A DNA stretch of 64,000 bases from Agelas oroides. Its lineage: Eukaryota; Porifera; Demospongiae; Agelasida; Agelasidae. A program made the position numbers and the translations under genes. The notes beneath the pieces were generated by a model. The model made no database searches, was not told where the DNA came from, and was given only the letters and a program-made list of their open reading frames with translations. The stretch covers positions 913,443 through 977,442 of the forward strand of contig OX422184.1 in assembly GCA_949130485.1 (NCBI GenBank), read 5' to 3'. Shown here in pieces: positions 10,385 to 20,101 of this stretch (positions are counted from its first letter, which is position 1; every line of letters begins with the position of its first letter).

Positions 10385-10620
10385 TGATATGGCACTGATT
10401 TACGTCGTACATAAAAAGTTGCCTTGTGTGTGATACTTGGGTAGATATTACATGGCAGTAATTTACGTACGACGTAAATCAACGTCATGTATCAGACGTG
10501 GCATGGGAGACGTAAAGGCTTGCCATGTATACACGAGGCACTCCATACGTATTTCGATGCCATGTATTACACGTGGCATTTATTGTGAATTTACGTCAAG
10601 TTCTAAACGACGGTGACGAG
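10385..10620. repeat. TTTACGTC/ACGTAAA motif array (right)
   Basis: GGCACTGATTTACGTCGTAC, TTACGTACGACGTAAATC, GAGACGTAAAG and GCCATGTATTACACGTGGCA repeat the modules of 8375-8655. About 100 bp further on, GTGATTCAGAGAGATGTCC (10721 on) repeats 8198 on, in direct orientation. Confidence 0.65.
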
Positions 10621-11068
10621 TATTTGTCTCGCCTGCCATGTGTACACATTTAGCTGCTATAAGTCTGATGAAACGTTCAGCACGGCGGTTCTCTGCCTCC
10701 GGTCGATATCAAATACGTATCGTGATTCAGAGAGATGTCCCTTTCGTCAATGGGCGAGCGAGGCAGGCTCCATTATCCATTATTCGGAGAGAGCACTTGC
10801 ACACACCATCTTGCCCGCAAGTCACATTCAGGCTACGACAATCGCGCGCGCGCATGCATGAGAGCAGTTCCCACGCAGTTGTTGCCATGCCAGATCCGTT
10901 GTTCACGCAAGCAATAATTTTTTGTTCATAAAATTTTGATGGGATGAAATCAGTACATAGGTACAGTGGAAAGAGACCAAAATTCAGTGTAATTTATAGC
11001 TATGAGTGTCGGTGTCAGTCATGGCCACCATATAAAACTGTAGTTGAAATTTGTTGTTTAAGTTCTGT

Positions 11069-11329
11069 CAAGAGCGCATAAAAACGGGCGGCTAGAGTAA
11101 GAGCGTGTAACTACGTAAAATTCGAAACCGGGCGGAATTTACCGCCAGTACTAAAAATAGTAACACGCACTGCGCACGCTGCGTTGACATAAGCCCTTAT
11201 GCATTGTTGCTAAGCGCACACGTGACCGGATGTTCTATTTTTAGTACGGTTCAATAATTTTGCCCGGACTACGGGCTTCTATTGGAGTTACACGCTCTTA
11301 CTCTAGCCGCCCGTTCTTATGCGCTCTTG
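11069..11329. mobile_element. ~260-bp MITE, 7-bp TSD family, copy 1
   Basis: Starts CAAGAGCGCATAAAAACGGG and ends CCCGTTCTTATGCGCTCTTG, with ~45-bp terminal inverted repeats that include AGAGTAAGAGCGTGTAAC. It is flanked by exact 7-bp duplications GTTCTGT (11062-11068 and 11330-11336). No coding capacity. Four other copies occur in the window. Confidence 0.9.
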
Positions 11330-11736
11330 GTTCTGTTGTTTAAGTTCTGTATAAGAGGGAAAGTTAACATATGTTACTGAACTGCATGATAGTATTGTGG
11401 ATTATTTGTGCCTTTACGTTGTATTGTGTATTTGGGTACTTTGCCAATTTATACTGTACACATTGGGGTCTTGAACCTTCAGCTGGGGTAGCTAAGCTCA
11501 TAAAAAGGTCATCAATGTTCATAAATGCTCATAAAAACTTAGTGGTTCATAGCGAAGCTCAAACAGAAATAGAATGTTTTGTGAACTTAATTTGTTCATG
11601 ATCTAGCAACACTGTTCTCACATGAGAGGGTCTGGCACGCAATATTGCATGTGCAAGATTGAGACTGTAACTGTGAACTTTGAACTTGCCAGTTAGTAGT
11701 TGCCCAATCGCAAGTGTCCAAGCATGCACTAACATA

Positions 11737-12144
11737 CTAATAACATTGGTAGAGTTCTGAAAACTCAATATGGAGTGACACTAGTCTGTTGGTTGAGGAC
11801 AATAGCTTGTTCAGTTCATAAACATTGATTCCATCTTTGTAGAATCTGATGGAAAGCTCTTTGAGGTTTCCTAGCAGTGTCATACCATACAGTGAAGTAT
11901 CACTGTACCAAGTGTTGCCACTAAGTCTCAACCTAGTTGGAGGCCCAAAGCATGACAGTACCAATTGTACTAGCTCTTCCTGAAGGGCGGTCACTCTGTA
12001 CAACACCTCCTTGTACAAGTGTCTGTAACCCTGTCCTTGCTGAAGCTCTATCTTAGTAGATGGACATGCATAACGCTCACTAATATTGAACTCCTTGATA
12101 GCTTCTTTCCAGAATTGGTTCATATCAATTCTTCCAGTTTGCAT
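11737..12144 (-). pseudogene. F-box-like/LRR family copy 3, shortened downstream frame
   Basis: 135 codons from M 12144 (MQTGRIDMNQFWKEAI). It keeps the CPSTK, ELVQLVLSCFGPPTRLRL and LKELSIRFY blocks but lacks about 100 internal residues between YKEVLYRVT and LQEELVQ, and ends at SELYQCY before the C-terminal LRR/ISGG region. It is therefore a truncated, internally deleted copy. Its F-box-like segment lies upstream in the other frame, as in copy 2. Confidence 0.65.
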
Positions 12145-12293
12145 ACATCAGCTACCGGGAGGTGGAGGAAGAGCTTTGTTCGCATTCTGGTGGGAAGCAG
12201 GGCCACATGTTCAGGAGGAAAGACCTCGAAGTTTGTTAGAATGAAGTAGAAAAAGGAGTCCTCCAAGGGCACGAGTTCCCCGCACGCATCCAT
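12120..12293 (-). pseudogene. F-box-like N-terminal segment of copy 3
   Basis: 57 codons from M 12293. The core LLPTRMRTKLFLHLPVADVC is nearly the same as copy 2, as is the preceding SFFYFILTNFEVFPPEHV. It ends at TGA 12120-12122, overlapping the downstream frame by 25 nt, with the same +1 relation as copy 2 although the junction differs by 12 nt. Confidence 0.5.
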
Positions 12294-12304
12294 CTTGCAC
12301 ACAC

Positions 12305-12372
12305 GTGCCAGCAAACTGCGCATGCGTGAGCGAGCTCGTACCAAACGTACTTTGAACTTTGAGTTGCAATAT
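12305..12372 (-). promoter_or_regulatory. Conserved 5' flank of copy 3
   Basis: GCCAGCAAACTGCGCATGCG and about 45 further bases are shared with 4187-4262 upstream of copy 1. Conservation reflects common descent by duplication; promoter function is inferred from position just upstream of the start codon. Confidence 0.5.
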
Positions 12373-12551
12373 CGATGCATATGCAAAGCAACAACCCCAC
12401 TGCACAAGGGGGAACGGTAACACATACAAAACAGGATAAAGTTCTGTATTGAAGTCACAAGGCTAGGAAACTGTCTCCAAAGTAGCTTGTGCAGCTATAC
12501 TGATTTTAAGAGTTTTTTTTGCTTTGTATAGGAGCCAGAGCTGCTCAGTCA

Positions 12552-12960
12552 TGGTCTCAGAGGGGGGAGTGTGGTGGACTAACTGTACTTTGTGAACCAA
12601 TTGTACTTGCACTCATTTCTATAAATATTAGCATACATGCATAAATCTCACTAGTGGTTTAGTCATTTCCTGTCATCTCTTAAGCTGTGTGTTGTACTGT
12701 GTCATTCAGTGTACGTATTTGTCCATCAGTCCGAGTCAGTGCTGCTTGCTTGCTGCCAACGTGTGCACTCGGGTTAGCACACACATCTCCCTATATATAT
12801 CTACCTACCATTTCTATACCTGTTTGGCATCAGTACTTCATGGTGCCCATCTGCTAAAGGAACGAATAAGTAGCTATAGTCTCATGCTCAGCTGTCTGCC
12901 AGGACAGCTGGACAACTGGGCACGAAACTGAAGTAGCCATTGGTCACTCCAACATGGACA
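12552..12960 (+). mobile_element. Possible LTR retrotransposon remnant (PPT and LTR)
   Basis: A purine tract AGAGGGGGGAG (12559-12569) is followed by TGTGGTGGACTAACTG and, about 50 bp on, a TATAAATA box. This order (polypurine tract, TG start, TATA) is that of the 3' end of an LTR element. The LTR end could not be fixed and no second LTR or gag/pol was found. Confidence 0.25.
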
Positions 12961-13764
12961 GCTGTTCACACCCAAGCTGAGACAGACTTTCTGTTAGTAC
13001 TAGCGATGGTAGCTTCATGAGTGCTGGACTGTAGACCAAAAGGTGGCATTAGTATAGGCCTTCCCAGGCTCCTCCCAGCTTCTGCTACATCGGGCTTGCG
13101 AGACTACCTTACACCATAGATCATCCAGACTACGTAACGACCATAGATCATGTAGGTTACATAGTCTGGTCTGATACTATGACACTTAAAAACTTGAGTT
13201 GCACATTTTGAAATTTTGAGTAGTAAAAGATTATAACTGATTCAACGATTCAATACAAATTCAAGTCAGGTCGATCATGACCATCTCTGACAATGTGGGA
13301 CCATCTTGCCTGTAAAAATGAGGGAAAAATAATATGTATTCATGTATCACTGAAGTACAAAGCTATACCAGAAAATACCACAAGTTTGTTGCCTTAGTTA
13401 GTACGAGTGTGCAGCACAAACAACAATACCAATGGTAACAAACGAGTGATATTACCTACAGTAAGGCCGAACTCCTCCACCCCCAAACTGTCAGACTACA
13501 AAACCGTACACACCCTTCCTTCCCTTGGTTGAGCCACAGGTTTCCAAGTCTATCTGGTATGGTAGCTGTTTTGTAGTCTTGTGCCCAGACCCAACCCACA
13601 AAGAAAAGAGTCTAGTAACACAAGCCCAAATCGTTGGGCTTACGGAAATGCTGAAGCCTTGTAATTATAAGATTACAAATTGAAGCATTCATTGCATGTC
13701 TCTATAATTTCATTGGTCGCTCTCATGATTCTGCCACAGATATGTTTTACCTATAAGTTTGGGC
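12961..13764. other. 3' flank of the Kunitz gene and spacer
   Basis: No gene recognised. A half copy of the TAGTCT...GCCCAGACCC transposon terminus occurs at about 13572, and a short palindrome around the two ACCATAGATCAT blocks lies near 13110-13180. Confidence 0.4.
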
Positions 13765-16700
13765 TTACCTCTTGTTACTGTGACCATTACGCTTCTTCTT
13801 CCGTAGTACATATGCCACGCCCACAATAGCTCCCATGACGACCAGGTACATCCCAAGAGCCAACGCCACGACACCGACTGATACATAATCAAACACTTTT
13901 TCTTTGGCAGTTTCAACCGCGAAGTAATTTTGCTCTACTGCAAGTTCATTAGCTTCGTTTTCACTTTCAACGTCAGCTTGCGGTGCTAGTGCTACGCTGA
14001 TGTGCACTTTCATCAATGGTTCATCTACAGATGGATTTTTGTCTCCCTCGTCCTCCCCAGACGCATTTCCCTCCTCCCCAGACGCATTTCCCTCTTCTCC
14101 AGACGCATTTCCCTCCTCTCCAGATGGCTTTCCTTCTTCTCCTGACCCTGGTGTTGTACTTGGTTCTGTGTCTGGTCTGGTCGATATCAGAGATTTCAGT
14201 TCATTCTCTAGTAAGTCTGCATAATCAGGAACTTCATCAGGGGGAGGTGGAGCCGTGCTGTCTGCTGGGGGTGTGGCGACTGGCTCAGGTGAGTTTGGGT
14301 CTGTTGCTAGGTTACCAGTTGCTGAAATCACAAAGGAGGTTCCATTTTAATGTATACCAACGACTTAGTGATGTTTTCTAGAGATTGACAGTGTTATACT
14401 GAGGGTTTACTAGGTTATACTAAGATTTACTGGTCAACATATTTGGACTGAAATAGTACATACCTAGGCTCTTAGAATTATTTATGGTATTAAGTAACAG
14501 GGTGTGGTCACTAGTTTGTGAGTATATAGTATCAGGTATAGGCCAACATTGTGTAAAATGACCATCCCATATATCTATTACCTAGGCAACACCATGGCAA
14601 GAGAGATGTGATCATGAGTGACAATATTTGTGTGGCCATGTTCCCAGGTCACTCTCATATTTTATCTTACAGCCATGGACCAATCTGGGAGTGGTCTGAA
14701 AACGAAGCTAAACCTGTGTGCAATATTGACAATTTGGTAATTGTTAGGTCACATTTACCTTCTCCAGGTAGCTTGGTATCTGATGCTTGTGTGCCTTCTG
14801 CTGTTGGCACGGTTACCGACACTGAAGTGTCTGGCTCTGGTATGTGGGCAGAGTCTGGGGGAATGGGGCCAGTGGGGAGTGGAGGTTTTGTGGTGTCTCC
14901 TGGTGTTTCTTCAGATGGTGCCACAGTACTGCCGGTACTGCCATGTGTGAGCGTGTAGAGGTACGAAGAGCTCTCTGGTGCCAAACTCTCCAGTAAGATG
15001 GTCGCTGTGCATGTACAAAGAAGGGTCAGCTAAGTCATTTTGTCATCAATAAGGCTGCAATGAATGCTAGTTTTGTCCACCTGGATATCCAGATACCTTA
15101 AAGCCAAGGTAAGTAAATTCATTGTTTCTCAGGCCCACCCACCTCAACAAAAAACAAAAAGCAAAACCTTCCACTTCTTTTTAAATTAAGTTCCCTGATC
15201 ACACATGCGTGTGCAAAATCGGCTGCGTATTCCACATGCACTCTCGTGTGTGCGTGTACCGTACTGAGGGTCTGGGAACAAGACTAGATTCCACTAGTTT
15301 CCACTACATACTGTACTTAAGAAGAAGGCCTAAGAACTGAAAATACAGTATTCCTTGATCAGATGCCACACTCAAATAATAGCTGCAGTAGTCTCATTCC
15401 CAGACCCCCCCCCCTCCACTTTGGGCTTGGGAATGAGACTATAGCTGCGGCTAGTACATGAACACATCTACAAACAATTTCCGATGACAGACATCATGCT
15501 AGTGCTAGGGCCAATCATGTTCTGTAGCTGATTACGATGAGACCAGGAGACTCCACCTACTGTACCACCAGGCCTAGCTATATTACTTGAACACCAACAG
15601 TTATAGCCAGCTTGCTGCTTTCTCCAAGAAATATAGCGAGACGTCCCCCTCAAATGGTAGCTACACAAAAATTAACAGCCAAACGAGTGGAAGTTGTGAC
15701 ACCTGATCGAGGAAATGCAGTAATTGTCATCAACACTGTTTTCACAAACGACATCACAGTGTACATTGTTTACACAGACAACTGAACCAATCAAATTGTT
15801 ACCTACAAATTCCTCGGTGCCCAAACATTTTGTCACCAGACCCTCCTCTCTCGTGTGTGTGCGTGTACCGTACTGAGGGTCTGGGAATGAGACTAGTTTC
15901 GGCATCTCTTGTCGAATATTCAGAAAGTGCAAATTGCACACTGTTTTCACAAACTACATCGTGGTGTACAATGTTTACACAGACAACAAAGTGTACACTT
16001 CTGTGTGTGCGTGCGTGTGGGGGGGAGGTTCAAGCTTATACTGGAGGCACTGGGGGAGGTTCTTAATGAGGAAAAGTACATTTTCCAGATTCCAATTTAG
16101 ACTCTGGAGACAGTGTCTTCCACTGAATAGCTACAAAGAGTTTGATTGTATTGCTGTGTTGAAAGTGCTGTACGCAACACTGAATCTTTGGGGGTGGGGC
16201 TCACATAGATGCATAAATATTTGTTGCGTCTTATGAAGCACATATAAGCTCTGCCCTTAACAAAAGTTTTAGCGATATAGTGCTTCAAGTGCGGTGATAT
16301 AATCAAAATGCACAACGGAATAATCTTTTAATTTCTACACAGCACTGTCACACATTCGTTGTAGTCCTAGTCGTTAGGAAGGTATAGTTTGGTAGAAGTC
16401 AAGCCTGACCTACCTAAGTCACTTAAGGTTACGCCAAGAGCGCATAAGAACGGGCGGCTAGAGTAAGAGCGTGTAACTCCAATAGAAGCCCGTAGTCCGG
16501 GCAAAATTATTGAACCGTACTAAAAATAGAACACCTGTCACGTGCGCGCTTAGCAACAATGCGTAAGGGCTTATGTCAACGCAGCATGCACAGGGCGTGT
16601 TACTATTTTTAGTACTGACGGTAAATTCCGCCCGGTTTCGAATTTTACGTAGTTATACGCTCTTACTCTAGCCGCCCGTTCTTATGCGCTCTTGGTAGAA

Positions 16701-16992
16701 GTCATAAGGTTACGCCAAGCCTGACCTACCTATGCCTAGCATTAGAAAGATGGGCAATAATTGGAGTTCTTAGGCCCTACCTGGACCGTTGGTTGGGACG
16801 TGTGTTTCTGAAGTTGGGAGTTTATGGGGAAGAAGAATTCTATTTGATGCTCACCAAATTTAGTGAAATTTTCCAGCTGTCCTTCTACAAGAATGCACTG
16901 CAGTGCTATGTCCCTTCCTCTGCCACCAGCGACAAAATTGTTAGAGGTAAAGCCATCTAGGATGGTTGTGTTTGTGTGTGTGTGTGTGTGTG

Positions 16993-17025
<33 letters not shown>

Positions 17026-17621
17026 ATGTGTGTGTGTGTGTGTGTGTGTATGTGTGCAAGTATGGGGGGAGGGGGAAAGAAGTAGTCAGATTTTCTTACT
17101 TCCGTTACGACTGAAGACAAAAGGTTCATACTGTTCAGTAAATGAGATGTTGTATATCAATATGCAGCAATTTGGTACAGACTGTAGCCTCGTTCCCAGG
17201 GTCTCTCCTCTCTCTTCAAAAACGGGGGGAGGAGAGAGCCTGGGAACAAGGCTAGTAGTCTCGTGCCCAGCCATCCACGCCCCCTGGCGGAGAATGTCTG
17301 GTGGCTTGATTACAGACTGTATATGAAGGAAAGCTTACCTGTATAAGTGGCCATCTTGCCTCCCCGCATCCCACACACCCTCTCACACTCCTCCCACGTC
17401 TGAAACCCGTACATGGACCCTGCCGTCCCACAGTATGCGTACGGGACACACTGGCCCTGAGGAGTGTTGTAATACACACGTCGGGGGTATGCACACCCGT
17501 GAATATCATTAGGGACCGGGAGCCGACATCTGTCAGGGGTGGCATACGTCGTACTTGGCCATTTGAGGCACAACGTAACCAAGACAAGAACTGAGAGGAG
17601 CCGAAGGAGGTGGAGCATCAT
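13765..17621 (-). CDS. Type I membrane protein with Kunitz domain and Ser/Thr/Pro stalk
   Basis: Minus-strand gene with phase-matched exons 17621-17339, 16956-16781, 15004-14759 and 14321-13765. Two further exons between the second and third (listed separately) would be needed to keep phase. The first exon gives a signal peptide (MMLHLLRLLSVLVLVTLCLK) and a Kunitz-like domain with the expected Cys pattern (CRLPVPNDIHGCAYPRR, YYNTPQGQCVPYAYCG, WEECERVCG). Exon 2 resembles the start of an Ig-like fold (GGRGRDIALQCILVEG). The last two exons give a Pro/Thr/Ser stalk, an acidic GEEGNAS repeat, a transmembrane helix (YVSVGVVALALGMYLVVMGA) and a short basic tail RKKKRNGHSNKR. The TAA at 13765-13767 overlaps a good donor (AAGAG/GTAAGC), so an alternative C terminus is possible. 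Kunitz domains usually inhibit serine proteases; the role here is unknown. Confidence 0.6.
14035..14135 (-). repeat. 21-bp coding repeat (GEEGNAS)
   Basis: About four copies of a 21-bp unit inside the stalk of the Kunitz membrane protein. Each encodes the acidic, glycosylation-competent GEEGNAS/GEEGKPS heptad. Confidence 0.8.
15389..15441. mobile_element. Short TAGTCTC...GAGACTA inverted-repeat element
   Basis: TAGTCTCATTCCCAGACCC and GGGCTTGGGAATGAGACTA form a 53-bp hairpin flanked by TAGCTGCAG and TAGCTGCGG (8 of 9 identical). It is a variant of the TAGCCTC family with the same 9-bp duplication. Confidence 0.8.
15569..15872 (-). CDS. Possible middle exons of the Kunitz membrane protein
   Basis: Candidate exons 15872-15703 and 15660-15569, separated by a 42-bp GT-AG intron, restore phase between exon 2 (ends phase 0) and the stalk exon (needs phase 1). 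They encode SVVCVNNVHCDVVCENSVDD, then YISWRKQQAGYNCWCSSN; the latter resembles the G-x-Y-x-C end of an Ig domain. The GTGGTA donor is weak and the upstream acceptor lies in transposon-like sequence. A diverged copy of the VVCVN-VH-DVVCENSV block exists at 15937-16010 in an open frame. The whole model would give about 507 residues. Confidence 0.25.
16435..16694. mobile_element. ~260-bp MITE, 7-bp TSD family, copy 2
   Basis: CAAGAGCGCATAAGAACGGG...CCCGTTCTTATGCGCTCTTG, in an intron of the Kunitz gene. The simple 7-bp duplication is not intact. Instead, parts of both flanks (GTAGAAGTCA, AAGGTTACGCCAAGCCTGAC) are repeated on either side, pointing to a rearrangement. Confidence 0.9.
16968..17055. 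repeat. (GT)n microsatellite with GC interruptions
   Basis: GT dinucleotides interrupted by GCATGT, lying just upstream (minus sense) of the second exon of the Kunitz gene. Confidence 0.95.
17185..17254. mobile_element. Short TAGCCTC...AAGGCTA inverted-repeat element
   Basis: TAGCCTCGTTCCCAGGGTCT and GAGCCTGGGAACAAGGCTA around a CTCTCCTC/GAGGAGAG inner stem, in the first intron of the Kunitz gene. Confidence 0.75.
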
Positions 17622-18180
17622 GTCTTGTCTCAGGTGACAGGGTGACTGTGGTGGTCCTACAATGCCACAGCTATAGAGAAAAAAAAAAAAGAGTTGAATA
17701 GACGCACGTACAGCAGTTACAGCGGATCGCAGTTGCACTGAAATAGTCCGTATTCCATGGGGTTTCATGCTAACTATGTTCTACAAGGGAGGACTCATGC
17801 GAACTACATGACATGGATTACACCAAGGTTCTGTAACTCTCTGCGGCACTCATGCGTAACTATACCAACACTTCATGTGAACTCCGCAAAAACCCACAGA
17901 TACAGAACGCAACTGCGATCCACTGTAACTAACCAAGAGTGAGCTGAATTCCAGTAACACAGAGTGGAGGGGAAAAGGATTGCATTAGCCCTAGTGCACG
18001 GTATAAGACATTGGAAGGGAAAGATTTTCAACTATTGTACTACAGTACATTAAGTGTGCATGCTCTGTATAAGGATATTGTTCTCATTTTTGAGGCCTCA
18101 TCAGGATCCATCTACATGTTTGAGAAAACATGGTAATTGAACTCATTCGATGTTTGTCATGCAACGGCCATTTTTCCTTG
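17622..18180. other. 5' flank of the Kunitz gene
   Basis: No gene seen. The frame of the first exon stays open to 17768, so a longer 5' coding part is formally possible, but the methionine at 17621 sits directly before the hydrophobic signal sequence. Confidence 0.4.
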
Positions 18181-18183
18181 TGT

Positions 18184-18450
18184 GTAGCAAATCATGCACA
18201 AGACAACTATTTAACCCACGATCTAATTATAAGAAACAAGGTCTAATCAGAGCTTCCACATCTTTGCAGCTGATCTTGACCAATCAAATAACTCTGTTTG
18301 TAACTTGTACTGAGCCTGACGACCCCTTCCTCCAATGAGGTACTATGAAGGTGGGGGGGGGGGTACGTCGCTCCCATACGCCCTGTAGTCACAACTGCAA
18401 CTGTGGAAGTGGGTTTGGCTTGTGAGACTAAAAATCATGGTAGCAGTGGT
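18184..18450 (+). repeat. ~270-bp direct duplication, left copy
   Basis: TTTAACCCACGATCTAATTA through CAGCTGATCTTGACCAATCA to GTGGGTTTGGCTTGTGAGAC and GGTAGCAGTGGTTTGGAATT recurs at 19070-19360 with small indels. The two copies flank a nest of inverted-repeat elements. Confidence 0.8.
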
Positions 18451-18617
18451 TTGGAATTACTCAAAGTTTCATGCCCAGACCCGACCTGCGAAGAGAGGGG
18501 TCTGGTGACATTCGGTTGATTCCTCGGGCTTCATTACAAAATTTATAGCTTACTGTATGTATAACTAATTTACGTGCCAAAAAAGTGCTGTGTCATCATG
18601 CTGAAGTAGCCAAGGAT

Positions 18618-18889
18618 TAGCCTTATTCCCAGGCCTCCCCCGTTTTTTTTTTTTGTTCTTCAGTTTGCATTCAGTATAATACACGGAAGCGGAAGAACGG
18701 CGAAAAACGGGGAAGGCCTGGGAACATCTATCACATGAATGACATCTGGTCCACCTCGCGTCCACCAGACGTCATCCATGTGATAGGTGTTCCCAGGCCT
18801 TCCCCGTTTTCACTGCTCTTCCGCCTCCGTGTATTATACTTAACGCAAACCGTAGAACAAAAAACGGGGGAGGCCTGGGAATGAGGCTA
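18618..18889. mobile_element. Composite TAGCCTT...GAGGCTA foldback with exact 9-bp TSD
   Basis: Two inverted half-elements, each with AGGCCTCCCCCGTTTTT and GTATAATACACGGAAGCG-like parts, flank a ~60-bp centre. The flanks are exact 9-bp duplications GCCAAGGAT (18609-18617 and 18890-18898), so the whole composite moved as one unit. It lies inside a larger inverted pair with CATGCCCAGACCC (~18468) and GGGTCTGGGCACGAGACTA (to 19042). Confidence 0.85.
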
Positions 18890-19069
18890 GCCAAGGATTT
18901 CTGGTGTTGCAACCACAGACTGTAACCTGAATTGGCGGACGGAAAAGTCTCCCCAGAAAGCAATCAAAGTTAATGAAGCCTGAGGAAACGGCCGAATATC
19001 ACCGGACCCTCTCCTCTCAGGTGGGGTCTGGGCACGAGACTATGCCTCAGTTGGCCATGCAGCGACTAG

Positions 19070-19360
19070 CAAATCATGTAACAGAAGACAATTATTTAAC
19101 CCACGATCTAATTATAAGAAATCAGAGCTTCCACATAAATCTTTGCAGCTGATCTTGACCAATCAAATGACTCTGTTAGTGACTTGTACCACTCCGAGCC
19201 TGAAGCTCCCTTCCTCCACTTTGTCACAAGATTACTTGAGGTACTCTGAAGGGAGGGTCGCTCCCATACGCTGTGTAGTCACAACTGTGACTGCAGAAGT
19301 GGGTTTGGCTTGTGAGACTAAGAATCATGGTAGCAGTGGTTTGGAATTACCCTCAAGCAC
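19070..19360 (+). repeat. ~270-bp direct duplication, right copy
   Basis: Partner of 18184-18450. It contains the same TTTAACCCACGATCTAATTA and GGTAGCAGTGGTTTGGAATT blocks. Confidence 0.8.
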
Positions 19361-19573
19361 GAGGTGCTTGGAAGAAGCCTCAATGAAGACCTTACTGAGC
19401 CTTCTTTTAATAGCATTGCCTGGATACATTGAGCACAAATTCCTGATCAATTTGTAGGGATTCATGCACCCCTAATCTCACAGGCCAGACCAACCAACCC
19501 CAGCGACTGAAAGTGATCGCGATGGGGTCTGACTTGCGAGACTTGTGCAAACCGTCCCTGCATGCATCTTGAC

Positions 19574-19626
19574 TAGTCTCGCGGGCCAGACTCTCATCTC
19601 GTGTGAGAGTCTGGCCCGCGAGACTA
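19574..19626. mobile_element. 53-bp hairpin element with exact 9-bp TSD
   Basis: TAGTCTCGCGGGCCAGACTC and GAGTCTGGCCCGCGAGACTA are perfect inverted arms around a ~10-bp loop. The flanks are CATCTTGAC on both sides (19565-19573 and 19627-19635). It is among the shortest members of the TAGYCTC family. Confidence 0.85.
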
Positions 19627-19639
19627 CATCTTGACTGCT

Positions 19640-20101
19640 AGAGTACCTGACACCAATTCATAAAGCTTTCTACACCCAACACATTAGATTACCTTTTATC
19701 TTTCAAGCTTTCGTAAGGCAAGAACTTTTACGCACTGCTGCAGCCATTTTTGTGATCTCCCCCGAACGACCGCTGGTCGATGGAAGAATTAGTTGATTAA
19801 TTTTGTGCTCCGCCCCTTTGCTGAGCCGCGCGCGCATCTCTCGCGCGAGTGAGCGTGGAGTGAGAACGAACGTTTAGCGATCCAAAGCTGTGAGTTGTAA
19901 TGCACAAAAAAGAATAGATAGATCATGGATAATACACTACTTATATTATCCATGGATAGATGGAGCACGCTAGTGATGTCGATCAGCTGCATTATAGGAT
20001 CAGTATGCCACACTGTATGACTACTGAACGTAGACCATACAGTAAAGTGAGCCGACTGACTTCTTGTGTTGTACTTACCCACAGAAAGTTGAGTCCGGGA
20101 G
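19640..20101 (+). promoter_or_regulatory. 5' flank of the NLR gene
   Basis: Upstream region of the NLR start codon. It holds no gene I can support. An in-frame TGA at 20090-20092 precedes the ATG at 20102, supporting that start. No TATA box stands out. Confidence 0.35.
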
